Part shown: positions 45,901 to 53,641 of the stretch, one piece after another
Numbering within the stretch: the first letter of the stretch is position 1
How the letters are laid out: each line of letters begins with the position of its first letter
DNA from: Flavobacterium sp.
GTDB taxonomy: Bacteria; Bacteroidota; Bacteroidia; Flavobacteriales; Flavobacteriaceae
NCBI RefSeq assembly: GCF_004295795.1
Contig: NZ_SEBR01000009.1
Location: forward strand, 1-64,000
Direction: 5' to 3'
Length of the DNA stretch: 64,000 bases
Position numbers and translations under genes: made by a program
The notes under the pieces: model-generated
The model's input: the letters and a program-made list of their open reading frames with translations, nothing else
What the model was told of the DNA's origin: nothing
Database searches by the model: none

Positions 45901-47780
45901 GTCAGTTTTACGAAAGTAAAGTCCAGCAAATTCACATTGTGGGCGAATATGCCCAAAGAATGATTACCGATTATAGAAATGCACTTCAGTTTGTGGAAGA
46001 TTATTTCCAACTCAATTATAGTTCTTTCTTAAACAAATATTTTAAAGGCAGCAGACAAAATGAGATCAAGCGAAATATTACCCCTGCAAAATTCAGGCAG
46101 TTATTCGGGGAACTGTCCCCTACACAGTTGAAAATTATTAATGATAACGAAACACAGCATATAGCTGTTGCTGCCGGTCCAGGCAGTGGAAAAACAAAGG
46201 TGTTAGTCCATAAACTGGCTTCGCTCCTGTTAATGGAGGATGTTAAGCATGAGCAGTTACTGATGCTGACATTCTCAAGGGTGGCTGCTACCGAATTTAA
46301 AAAGCGTTTACTAAAACTGATTGGCAATGCCGCAAACTTTATTGAGATTAAGACATTTCATTCTTACTGTTTTGATCTTTTGGGTAAGGTCGGCACTTTA
46401 GAAAAATCGACAGATATTTTAAACACTACAGTTGAAAGGATTAAAAATGACGATGTTGAGGCCAGTAAAATTACAAAGACCGTTTTAGTTATTGACGAAG
46501 CTCAGGATATGAATGCAGACGAGTTCGCTCTTATTAACGCATTGATGGAGCAGAATGAAGAAATGAGGGTTATTGCTGTGGGAGATGATGACCAGAATAT
46601 TTATGAATTTAGGGGCGCGAGTTCTAAATATCTTGAACAGTTCATTTATTACAACAAGGCCATAAAACATGAATTGGTTGAAAATTACCGTAGTAAAAGC
46701 AATCTGGTTGCATTCTCAAATCAATTTGTCCGACAAATTCATCACAGGTTAAAAGAAACACCGATTATTGCTAATCAAACTGATAATGGAAAAATCAAGG
46801 TTGTTAGGTATCAAAGCAATAATCTGATTACACCTCTTGTAACTGATATAGCTAATGCAGATCTTTCCGGAACTACATGTGTGCTCACAAAAACGAACGA
46901 GGATGCTATCAAAGTTGCTGGACTGCTTTTAAAGAATGGCATTATGGCAAAACTGATACAATCTAATGACGGTTTTAGTTTGTATAATCTTGTTGAAGTC
47001 CGGTTTTTACTGGATAAAGTAGATTTGGGAGCTGATATTTACACAATCAGTGATGAGGTTTGGGACAATGCTAAACGAGCGCTACTCAACACCTTCCGTA
47101 ACAGCAATAAATTAGAAATCTGCCTGAACATCATCAAAGATTTTGAAACCACTAATCCTTACAAAAAGTATAAATCTGATTTAGAAGTTTTGATCCGGGA
47201 ATCTAAATTGGAGGATTTTTATAATGAAAATGGCGAAACTATTTTTGTGTCAACTATTCATAAAGCCAAAGGAAAAGAGTTTGATAATGTATTCCTTTTG
47301 CTTGAGAATTTTAATCAAGCTACAGATGAAGCTAAGCGGCAATTATATGTAGCTATGACAAGGGCTAAACGCAATCTAAATATTCATTTAAATACAAACT
47401 TTCTCAATCATTTGGTTGCGGAAAATCTTGAAGAAATAAATGATTTTGAGATTTACGCTGCACCTGATAAAATTGCTGTACATGCAACTTTAAAAGATAT
47501 CTGGTTAGACTATTTTATCAACAAACAAGTTTTAGTTTCCCAACTAAGCTGTGGAGAAATGCTGAATGTTAAAGAAGATGAATGCTTAAATTCGAATGGA
47601 CAATCCGTGTTGAAATTTTCAAAGCGACTCATTGAGAAAATTGAGGAAATGAAGTCAAAACACTATGAACTAAAAAGTGTAAATGTCAATTTCATATTGC
47701 ATTGGCTTAAGGAAGGAGCTTCGCAGGATATCAAAATAATCTTACCTGAGCTTTATTTTGAAGCTATTGGGCATAAGTGA
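42933..47780 (+). CDS. DEDD exonuclease, RecQ helicase and UvrD-type helicase fusion
   Basis: The 1615-residue protein contains three DNA-processing modules. Residues about 1-160 form a DnaQ-like 3'-5' exonuclease (FIDTEIEPNKG near 14, GHNILNHDI near 66). Residues about 275-640 form a RecQ-type helicase (VFPTGGGKSITFQVP near 297, DEAHCFSSWGQDFR near 400, QEAGRAGRD near 588) and are followed by an RQC-like winged helix region. From about 1070 comes a UvrD/PcrA-type superfamily 1 helicase (AAGPGSGKT near 1080, VIDEAQDMN near 1186, DDDQNIYEFRG near 1217, TIHKAKGKEFD near 1442). ATG at 42933 is preferred to the TTG 12 bases upstream. Such helicase fusions may process phage or damaged DNA; the role is inferred. 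It is divergent from the GGCT-fold gene. Confidence 0.9.
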   Translation: MLIDEQNYTRLITFIDTEIEPNKGKILDIGAIKGNGSQFHKASLGDFIQFLQGDDYVCGHNILNHDIKYIGKAIYDVGINPQNIIDTLYLSPLLFPTKPYHALLKDDKLQTEDTNNPLNDSIKARDLFYSEVDAFWQIDETLKEIFYLLLNRTREFETFFRFVNYRSMNPDTEALVRLKFCNEICEDANLTEIIAEHPIELAYCLALINSFITHKTAHSITPPWVLKNFPKVERIMLWLRSKPCITGCNYCNNALDIYKGLKKFFGFDSYRTYGGEPLQEKAVKAAVNNKSVLAVFPTGGGKSITFQVPALMSAENSKGLTIVISPLQSLMKDQVDNLEKNGITEAVTINGLLDPIERAKSFERIEDGSASILYISPESLRSKTIERLILGRKITRFVIDEAHCFSSWGQDFRVDYLYIGDFIKLIQEKKNLEDGIPVSCFTATAKQKVIEDIRDYFSEKLALDLEVFTSKASRTNLQYKVFEKQNEEEKYLTARDLIEEKNCPTIIYVSRTRKAYLLAERLANDGFNAKPYHGKMDKQEKTKNQDAFLNGETQIMVATSAFGMGVDKKDVGLVIHYEISDSLENYVQEAGRAGRDENISADCFVLFNEEDLSKHFILLNQTKLSIKEIQQVWKAIKDITKFRSKVSNSALEIARKAGWDDNVVEIETRVTTAIAALEDAGYLKRGQNMPRVFANSILSKTAQDAIDKINTSEKFEEKQKEHGVRIIKKLFSSKSRKQTTNETAESRVDYISDHLGIVKEEVINVINLLRKENILADVKDLTAFIKKAENKNRSLSILETYSKIENFLLPVFKEEESIFHLKELNEEAEKNGCDGVNTNRLKTVINFWSIKNWIKRKNLEHSKNHITLYCLQSKEQLKDKLEKRHELATFIVEFFYDKTIIETIKDQEDKDDILVEFSVHELKAAYDNSFSLFKKEISIDDIEDTLFYLSRIEAIKIEGGFLVVYNRLTIERTEQNNKKQYTKDDYQKLSQFYESKVQQIHIVGEYAQRMITDYRNALQFVEDYFQLNYSSFLNKYFKGSRQNEIKRNITPAKFRQLFGELSPTQLKIINDNETQHIAVAAGPGSGKTKVLVHKLASLLLMEDVKHEQLLMLTFSRVAATEFKKRLLKLIGNAANFIEIKTFHSYCFDLLGKVGTLEKSTDILNTTVERIKNDDVEASKITKTVLVIDEAQDMNADEFALINALMEQNEEMRVIAVGDDDQNIYEFRGASSKYLEQFIYYNKAIKHELVENYRSKSNLVAFSNQFVRQIHHRLKETPIIANQTDNGKIKVVRYQSNNLITPLVTDIANADLSGTTCVLTKTNEDAIKVAGLLLKNGIMAKLIQSNDGFSLYNLVEVRFLLDKVDLGADIYTISDEVWDNAKRALLNTFRNSNKLEICLNIIKDFETTNPYKKYKSDLEVLIRESKLEDFYNENGETIFVSTIHKAKGKEFDNVFLLLENFNQATDEAKRQLYVAMTRAKRNLNIHLNTNFLNHLVAENLEEINDFEIYAAPDKIAVHATLKDIWLDYFINKQVLVSQLSCGEMLNVKEDECLNSNGQSVLKFSKRLIEKIEEMKSKHYELKSVNVNFILHWLKEGASQDIKIILPELYFEAIGHK

Positions 47781-47979
47781 GATTCTGTTGGGACTAAGTC
47801 ATCATTGTCCATTAGGTAGGATGGGAATCTGCAGATATGGCTGGCTTTCGAGCTCTTTAGCGATCGGGGCGATTAGCATAATAACATTATTGCGAACAGG
47901 ATCTTCTTATTTATATGAGGGCTTTCTGCATAAATATTTTGGTGCTGATATTGTTGATAAACTAAATAATTATGTATCC

Positions 47980-48031
47980 GTTCACGAATGTAAAGTGTTC
48001 ACGTTTTCGTGAACATAAATATAAAGTGAAC
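47980..48031. promoter_or_regulatory. Symmetric double palindrome of four GTTCAC half-sites
   Basis: GTTCACG at 47980-47986, GTTCACG at 47997-48003, CGTGAAC at 48008-48014 and AGTGAAC at 48025-48031. The inner pair forms a perfect dyad with a TTTT spacer. The outer pair is centred on the same point (48005/48006), 10 bases outside on each side. It lies in a 775-base interval (47781-48555) with no credible gene. Candidate roles are operator, plasmid-like partition site or serine-recombinase binding site. Confidence 0.65.
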
Positions 48032-48280
48032 AAGATAGACAAGTAGAACATCAATCAACATACAGAGGTGGGTTTGGATCCCTTCCTGATACTCCACTAG
48101 TCTTTTTTAATAACAATTCGGCTTCAAACACTAATTAATTACACATATTCAAGCAAAGAAAATGAGGCTCTACGATGCATTTCTATCGCTAGGAATGTTA
48201 AGTAAACGCTCTAAATCTTCTACAAAAAAGTTCGACATTAGTTCGGGGATGGCTACTTAAGTCTTTAATGCGATATAATT

Positions 48281-48329
48281 ATTTCACTCAAAAGCCTCAA
48301 ATCTTCCAGTAAATGGTTCGAGTTTTGTA
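48281..48329 (+). repeat. Left direct repeat of the Septu cassette
   Basis: ATTTCACTCAAAAGCCTCAA, ATCTTCCAGTAAATGGTTCG and AGTTTTGTA match 51821-51869 with three differences over 49 bases. It precedes a degenerate copy of the 26056-26097 terminator block at 48342-48381. Confidence 0.85.
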
Positions 48330-48341
48330 ACTATCTGGCAA

Positions 48342-48381
48342 TTAAATAGATACTGTTCAATAGTGTTTACTTTTTTTGACA
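48342..48381 (+). repeat. Right end repeat of the second element
   Basis: TTAAATAGATACTGTTCAAT, AGTGTTTAC, then TTTTTTT and GACA. It is a diverged copy of 26056-26097, with a poorer hairpin. It marks the likely right boundary of the serine recombinase element. Confidence 0.65.
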
Positions 48382-48481
48382 TAAATTGTAAATAACATTC
48401 TTATATCAGTAATTTTGTTACCTAAAACCATAACAAAGAAATGATTTTTGAAATTACGCACAATACGTATTTATACTGGCT

Positions 48482-48509
48482 TTTGCTTTAATGACTTTAT
48501 TTAACTTTG
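48482..48509 (+). promoter_or_regulatory. Possible promoter of the Septu operon
   Basis: TTTG at 48482-48485 and TAACTTTG at 48502-48509 fit the -33 and -7 elements, with a somewhat short 16-base spacer, 46 bases ahead of the ATG at 48556. Confidence 0.4.
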
Positions 48510-48555
48510 GTCTCGATAGAAAGAATAAAATAATAGTACCAATCAAAAAAACTTT

Positions 48556-50706
48556 ATGAGTGGATTTAAATTTATTGCCATTAGACCCTTAGTTGGATGT
48601 TATGAAAAATTTTCAAAGAATTTAATTAAAGGTAAAATCTATAAATTCTACCAGGAATTTGATTTTTATGATAAAGACAATAAATTAATTTATAATGATA
48701 ATTATGTAATTAATGATGATAATGAGCAACTAAAAAATGTTGAAGTTAATTCAATAATAAAAAACACTTCAGTCCCCAATAATCTATATAGCAATTCAGA
48801 TGGTGAACTTGAAATTAGTATATCAGCAATCGTTGGAAAAAATGGATCTGGCAAAAGCACATTATTGGAATTGTTATATGCTCTATGCTATTTAATAGCT
48901 ACTGAAAAAGGTATACTTCAAAATCACAGTGATTTAAGTAAGTTTATTAATGGAAAAGGAATTAATCATAATAATCTTTTCAGTAAAATTAATCAGGTAC
49001 AAGATGTATATGATAATCTAAAGGTGGAATTATTTTATGAGATAGATGAAGAATATTTTTCTGTCAGATTTGAAAACCATCTTTTATTACATAGAATAAT
49101 TTCTGGTAATAAAAGTAAAGATATTTTCAATGATAGTTATTTCGATTCAGAAGGCCTTCCTAGAAAATTCTCATACATTTATGATAAGTTATTCTTTTAC
49201 ACTATATCTATAAATTATTCCCTTTATGGTTTAAATAACGAAAATGAAAGTAATTGGCTTCATGATTTATTTCATAAAAATGACGGATACCAAACCCCTT
49301 TAGTAATTAATCCATTCAGGCAAAAGGGAAATATTGACATTAATACAGAATATCATCTTGCTCAATCTAGATTGTTCGTCAATATTGTTAATGATAACTT
49401 TACTTTACGTTCCCCTTTAAACAATAAAAGTATAGATGTAATTTTATTTACACTTGATTTCAGTAAATTTAACACATTAGGAGTTCTTAACATTGATAAT
49501 GTAATAGATCAATTTAAAAAAGAATACGGGTTAAGTGATAACAATTTCATAGTCAATGTCTACAATTCATTATATAGAGATAAAAAATACAGAATTAAAG
49601 AAATTAATCTGGAAAGAATTCAACATATTGATCTACTAGCAAAGTATATTTATAGAAAAGTCTTTAAAATAGCCATGAATTATGAAGAATATCATGAACA
49701 TTTTGAAGTAACTGATGGAAATAAACCCATACCTACAATTAGAAGTTTTTTTAAACAATTACTTAAGCTTCAAAATGACAAAAGCCATATTACTCTTAAG
49801 TTAAGACAAATATTAAATTCCGTAAGATTTAATATTTTAGCCGATGATGATTTTAGTAAATGGATTGAAGAAGAAGACGACTATGAAAAAATATTAAATA
49901 AAATCAAGAAATTCTATTTTAAGATTAGTGTTGAAGATTTCATCAGGAGAATTAAAAATATAAAAATCGAATATCCGGATTTTGAAGTTAAAGAACTTAT
50001 TCCTGCTGCATGCTTTATTCCTAAATTTGGGATAAGAAATAATGAATCCATGGGTTCTGTTGCTAATTTTGAAGATTTAAGTTCGGGAGAACAACAATTT
50101 ATCCATTCTATACAATCAGTTCTATATCATATTTCCAATTTAAATTCAGTATTTTATTCTCCAACTGATAAAATTAAATACAATTATATAAACTTGATCT
50201 TAGACGAAATAGAATTATACTACCATCCAGAATTCCAGAGAAAATTCATTTCAGAATTACTTTATGGCATTAGAAATCTAAAAATTGAAAATATAAGAGC
50301 AATAAACATTTTATTTTCAACTCACTCTCCATTTATTTTATCTGATATTCCACACCAAAATACTCTGAGGCTTAGAGACGGAGATTTCTATTTATTTTCA
50401 AATATTGAGAAAACTTTTGGAGCAAACATTCATGACCTATTAGATAACGATTTCTTTTTAGAAGACGGTTTTATGGGAGAATGGGCTCAAATTAAAATTA
50501 AAAGTTTGATTGAATATTTAGATAACGACAAAAAATCATTCTTTCCTGAAGAATGGGACAAAGAAAGTTCTTATCAATTTATTGAGATAATTGGGGAACC
50601 AGTTTTAAGAAATACTCTTAGAGATATGTATTTTAAAAAATTTGACGATGAAATTGAAAATGAAATAGCGAGATTAAGACTTATACAAGACAAAAACATC
50701 AAATGA
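48556..50706 (+). CDS. ptuA: PtuA-like ATPase of a Septu-type defence system
   Basis: The 716-residue protein is an ABC/SMC-like ATPase. It has Walker A IVGKNGSGKSTLLELL near 91-106, a long, very AT-biased middle with insertions, signature LSSGEQQFIHSI near 508, Walker B LILDEIELYYHPEFQ near 546 and H-loop FSTHSPFILSD near 588. PtuA of Septu has this AAA_23/AAA_21-like build and works with an HNH nuclease. The next gene, one base beyond its stop, encodes an HNH protein, so the pair matches Septu. It senses phage-related signals in family members and licenses the nuclease to act; the trigger here is unknown. Other ATPase-HNH pairs exist, so the subtype is not certain. Confidence 0.75.
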   Translation: MSGFKFIAIRPLVGCYEKFSKNLIKGKIYKFYQEFDFYDKDNKLIYNDNYVINDDNEQLKNVEVNSIIKNTSVPNNLYSNSDGELEISISAIVGKNGSGKSTLLELLYALCYLIATEKGILQNHSDLSKFINGKGINHNNLFSKINQVQDVYDNLKVELFYEIDEEYFSVRFENHLLLHRIISGNKSKDIFNDSYFDSEGLPRKFSYIYDKLFFYTISINYSLYGLNNENESNWLHDLFHKNDGYQTPLVINPFRQKGNIDINTEYHLAQSRLFVNIVNDNFTLRSPLNNKSIDVILFTLDFSKFNTLGVLNIDNVIDQFKKEYGLSDNNFIVNVYNSLYRDKKYRIKEINLERIQHIDLLAKYIYRKVFKIAMNYEEYHEHFEVTDGNKPIPTIRSFFKQLLKLQNDKSHITLKLRQILNSVRFNILADDDFSKWIEEEDDYEKILNKIKKFYFKISVEDFIRRIKNIKIEYPDFEVKELIPAACFIPKFGIRNNESMGSVANFEDLSSGEQQFIHSIQSVLYHISNLNSVFYSPTDKIKYNYINLILDEIELYYHPEFQRKFISELLYGIRNLKIENIRAINILFSTHSPFILSDIPHQNTLRLRDGDFYLFSNIEKTFGANIHDLLDNDFFLEDGFMGEWAQIKIKSLIEYLDNDKKSFFPEEWDKESSYQFIEIIGEPVLRNTLRDMYFKKFDDEIENEIARLRLIQDKNIK

Positions 50707-50707
50707 C

Positions 50708-51697
50708 ATGATTGCAATTAATACTCAAATTATTGAAAATGCTATTTTATCTTTCAAAAAAGAAATTGAAGATGATTATAAACTTACTTTACGACAGTTA
50801 GAAAAGGATTACAGGTCATATTTCAAAGATTTTTCACGGAATGAACAGGTTTTTTTTAGAAAATTTTTGTATTATACAAGAGACCATAATATTATAATTT
50901 TATCAAATTCCGAGATTGAGAATATCAAAAATTTAATTGGGGAAATCCCAAAATCTCATTTCAAAAAAAACATTAAAAACAAAATCATTTCTTTAAAAGA
51001 TTTAATAAACAATACACTAAATTATAAAAATAAAAGAGATTCTTTTTATCCAAAATATTTTCAACACATTGGTGTCAAATCTTGCATATACTGTAATTCT
51101 CAACTTACAGTAACAATTGAAAAGACTATTCATTTAAAGACAAAAATCAACAATGAATTTATTGCTAAATTTCAAGTTGACCATTTTTACCCAAAAGATA
51201 AATATCCATATTTAAGCATCTCATTATATAATTTATATCCAACATGTGCCTCATGTAATAATTCAAAAAAGATTACTGAAGTAACTTTTAAATTATATCA
51301 GGACACAGTGTCACCCTCAAAATATAAATTCAAACTTGATTTAAAAAGTAAAGCTAAATTTCTGACTAGTAGAAATGTAAACGATATAGAATTTGACTTT
51401 GTTGATCCTGAAAAGCCAGATAAAAAAATCGCTGTAAAAGGGTCTTTTGAAGACACTTTTCAAATTAATGGTATATATAAAACACAAAAGGATGTAGCTG
51501 AGGAAATTATTTTAAAATCTCAAATCTACAACAAAGCTTATAAGAAGAAGTTAATAAATTCATTTCCTCACATATTCAGTAATAAAAATTTAGGTAACCG
51601 AATAATTTTAGGTAATTACTGTGAACCCGAAGAAATTCACAAGAGACCATTGGCTAAATTTATGCAAGATATTGCTGAAGATACTGGATTAATTTAA
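50708..51697 (+). CDS. ptuB: PtuB-like HNH endonuclease of a Septu-type defence system
   Basis: The 329-residue protein has an HNH nuclease core at about 125-195: a first zinc pair SCIYCNSQL near 125, the catalytic segment FQVDHFYPKDKYPYLSISLY near 155, and the second zinc pair CASCNNSKK near 181. The N-terminal ~120 residues are charged helices and the C-terminal part (about 200-329) is basic. By family it cleaves DNA or tRNA-like substrates once the partner ATPase is triggered; the substrate here is unknown. It follows the ptuA-like gene directly. Extra N- and C-terminal regions make it longer than many PtuB proteins. Confidence 0.76.
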   Translation: MIAINTQIIENAILSFKKEIEDDYKLTLRQLEKDYRSYFKDFSRNEQVFFRKFLYYTRDHNIIILSNSEIENIKNLIGEIPKSHFKKNIKNKIISLKDLINNTLNYKNKRDSFYPKYFQHIGVKSCIYCNSQLTVTIEKTIHLKTKINNEFIAKFQVDHFYPKDKYPYLSISLYNLYPTCASCNNSKKITEVTFKLYQDTVSPSKYKFKLDLKSKAKFLTSRNVNDIEFDFVDPEKPDKKIAVKGSFEDTFQINGIYKTQKDVAEEIILKSQIYNKAYKKKLINSFPHIFSNKNLGNRIILGNYCEPEEIHKRPLAKFMQDIAEDTGLI

Positions 51698-51820
51698 AAA
51701 AAATATCATCAATTTCTACTTAAGAATTCTTTCAAATTTCACTTTTTGATTTAAGAGACTTAAACCTCCTTTGGGCATGATAAAATAGTTATACATTGTT
51801 AGCAACGCTAAGAAATCAAT

Positions 51821-51869
51821 ATCTCACTCAAAAGCCTCAAATCCTCCAGCAAATGGTTCGAGTTTTGTA
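51821..51869 (+). repeat. Right direct repeat of the Septu cassette
   Basis: ATCTCACTCAAAAGCCTCAA, ATCCTCCAGCAAATGGTTCG and AGTTTTGTA. It matches 48281-48329 at 46 of 49 positions. Beyond it the chromosome resumes with a terminator and a flavobacterial intergenic repeat. Confidence 0.85.
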
Positions 51870-51883
51870 CTATAAGGTGCACG

Positions 51884-51910
51884 AAAAGCCTCTCATTCGG
51901 GAGGCTTTTT
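51884..51910 (+). terminator. Terminator at the right island boundary
   Basis: AAAAGCCTC-TCATTCGG-GAGGCTTTTT, stem with T-run, directly outside the 49-base repeat. It may have ended the transcript that originally lay to the left of the island. Confidence 0.88.
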
Positions 51911-51929
51911 CTATTTCCATTTTTTTTAT

Positions 51930-52126
51930 TTGGGCGTTGCGGCGCGAACTGAGAACTGTCGTTGCGACTGCCAATCGAGAAAGCGCCGCCAGGCTGTCCG
52001 CTGTAGCCGCGAGCCAAAATCCGCGTTTTTCATCGGGCCAAACGAGCTTCCTGCGGTCGCTGTTTCGCGACGTGAAAAACTGCGGGTTTCGGCTCACGGG
52101 CTGCCGCTTCCATCCTTAACGCAACG
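51930..52126 (+). repeat. Flavobacterial-type intergenic repeat, copy 2
   Basis: Modules TTTGGGCGTTGCGGCG (51930), GCCAGGCTGTCCGCTGTAGC (about 51989-52008) and CCATCCTTAACGCAA (52111-52126) are shared with 6118-6250 in inverted orientation. It has no gene and marks the return to chromosome after the island. Confidence 0.75.
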
Positions 52127-52186
52127 GCGAATTCCATATCTTGCAATCGATTCCCGCATCGGGTTTTGCCCAACAAATCGGCTATT

Positions 52187-53074
52187 ATGAAGATTTTCCT
52201 GTTTTCGGTATTTTTCGTTCTATGTCAAGTCGGCCAGGCGCAATCTGAGGAAAAGGCGATCAAAGAACTTGAACAACGCCACGCGAGGACGAATTTCGTG
52301 CGAGATTCCATTGGGAACCACATCCGGAAATACAACGACGAGATCGCCTTGCAAAAAGACAGTTCCGTTATAGAAAAAATGGATTTGTCGAGAGACTCGC
52401 TCTGGAACATCTCCGACCAAAACGACATAGAAGAACTCAAAACCGACATCGCTTACTGCAAGCAAAATCCAAGTTGCCAATACAGTTTCAGTCTTGTCGC
52501 TTCACAAGTGGCGAGACAACCGGGCAAGAATTTTTACGACGATTTCGTGACAATCTCCAAAAATGCGTCCGAAGAAATCAAGAAAGGAGAAACCTGGAAA
52601 GCGATGTCAGAAAAGCTCGTTTATTTCAAACAAAGCATGGTGGGAAGCGCCGCTCCAAAGTTTTCGGGCGTCGACGTTTCGGGACAAAATATCTCGCTTG
52701 ACGAATTCGCCTCGAAGAAATATGTGCTGATCGATTTCTGGGCGAGCTGGTGCGGGCCGTGCAGGGCGGAAATTCCATTCCTGGACGCGTTGCGCGAGAA
52801 GTATAAGGACAAAGGTTTTGAAATCGTCAGCATTTCGATAGACGAAGATCTCGACAAATGGAAATCGGCGATCAAAAAGGAGCACATTGAAGATTGGAGA
52901 CATTTTTCCACCGTCCAAAACAACTCACCGGCCAAAATGGACTATTTCGTGAACGGCGTGCCCCACAAAATCCTCATCGACAAAACCGGCAAGATTGTCG
53001 GAAAATGGAAGGCAAGCGGCGAACGTAATAAGAACGAACTTAAAACACAGCTGGAACAAATCTTCGGATTCTAA
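52187..53074 (+). CDS. TlpA-like thioredoxin-fold secreted oxidoreductase
   Basis: The 295-residue protein has a signal peptide (MKIFLFSVFFVLCQVGQAQ) and so acts in the periplasm. Residues about 20-155 form a helical N-terminal domain of unknown role with coiled-coil content. From about 160 on there is a thioredoxin domain with DFWASWCGPCRAEIPFLDAL near 181-200, a complete WCGPC active site, and the cis-proline region VNGVPHKILIDKTG near 255. TlpA-like proteins reduce disulfides, for example for cytochrome maturation. ATG at 52187 is chosen over an earlier start because it begins the signal peptide. It is a single-gene unit. Confidence 0.9.
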   Translation: MKIFLFSVFFVLCQVGQAQSEEKAIKELEQRHARTNFVRDSIGNHIRKYNDEIALQKDSSVIEKMDLSRDSLWNISDQNDIEELKTDIAYCKQNPSCQYSFSLVASQVARQPGKNFYDDFVTISKNASEEIKKGETWKAMSEKLVYFKQSMVGSAAPKFSGVDVSGQNISLDEFASKKYVLIDFWASWCGPCRAEIPFLDALREKYKDKGFEIVSISIDEDLDKWKSAIKKEHIEDWRHFSTVQNNSPAKMDYFVNGVPHKILIDKTGKIVGKWKASGERNKNELKTQLEQIFGF

Positions 53075-53175
53075 AAACCAAAATCGGCCAATCCGAAAAT
53101 CGTACAACTGGAAAATATTTATCTGTAACTGGTTTTAACACAGCGCACTTACTTTTGCGCAAAACAGCAAATCCC

Positions 53176-53472
53176 ATGAAAGCGCAGAATTTGATCCTGA
53201 GATGCAACGATTGCAAAATGCCGAATGAAAAGGAGTTTAACGAGTTCGTGTTCCAGCAACTCGACAACGCCAACGTGAATTATTGCGGAACGACGTCCGC
53301 CGAATGTAACATAAGCCATCCGTCAAGCGGAGTCTTGCTCAATTTCCACTTCAAGCATCCGTTCGAAATCGACGAGGAAAGCGCCATCGAAAAAGTGACT
53401 TTGGCCTTTTACAAAAAACAAGTCGAGCGAATCAAATCGAAAAAAGGGGAAATCGATATCTTCTTATCCTAA
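53176..53472 (+). CDS. Small conserved-looking protein of unknown function
   Basis: The 98-residue soluble protein starts MKAQNLILRCNDCKMPNEKE. It has cysteines in CNDC and near YCGTTSAEC and a C-terminal helix (KVTLAFYKKQVERIKSKKGE). The Cys-x-x-Cys may bind metal. No domain is recognised. ATG at 53176 is preferred over a TTG 21 bases upstream, and a TACTTTTG box ends at 53157. A terminator follows closely, so it is transcribed alone. Confidence 0.65.
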   Translation: MKAQNLILRCNDCKMPNEKEFNEFVFQQLDNANVNYCGTTSAECNISHPSSGVLLNFHFKHPFEIDEESAIEKVTLAFYKKQVERIKSKKGEIDIFLS

Positions 53473-53477
53473 ACTCG

Positions 53478-53502
53478 AAAGTCTGCAATTGCAGGCTTTT
53501 TT
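53478..53502 (+). terminator. Terminator after the small 98-residue gene
   Basis: AAAGTCTGCAA-TTGCAGGCTTTTTTT stem with a T-run, 5 bases after the stop. Confidence 0.8.
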
Positions 53503-53641
53503 TAATTGCCGATAGTCCGGACCGTCGCGCCCTTCCGGAGATTGTTACGCTGCCGAACAAAAACGAAGTGGCGCGAAAAGAAAAACTTCTTGCCTAGAAC
53601 AAATGAGTACTCAAAATGCCTGTCGGCGGTCGTTGCCTCAC

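Larger units (their letters stand above)
26056..48381 (+). mobile_element. Second integrative element with large serine recombinase (boundaries tentative)
   Basis: A ~40-base imperfect direct repeat brackets 22 kb that begins with a large serine recombinase and its small companion and then carries a decayed transposase-like gene and five putative defence units. Base composition is clearly more AT-rich than the flanking chromosome. It abuts the right end of the tRNA-Leu element. The outer limits are inferred from the repeat and not from a known attachment core. Confidence 0.5.

Noticed and set aside
47758..48012. Plus-strand ORF of 84 codons after the helicase gene
   Set aside because: It overlaps the helicase end, lacks a domain and runs into the palindrome; coding is unlikely.
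26056..48381. Conjugative transposon
   Set aside because: No tra, mob, relaxase or type IV secretion genes were found.
48281..51869. tRNA or tmRNA 3' end as the 49-base repeat
   Set aside because: It contains GGTTCGAGT like a T-arm, but the neighbouring stem bases do not pair and the position after the loop is T instead of C.
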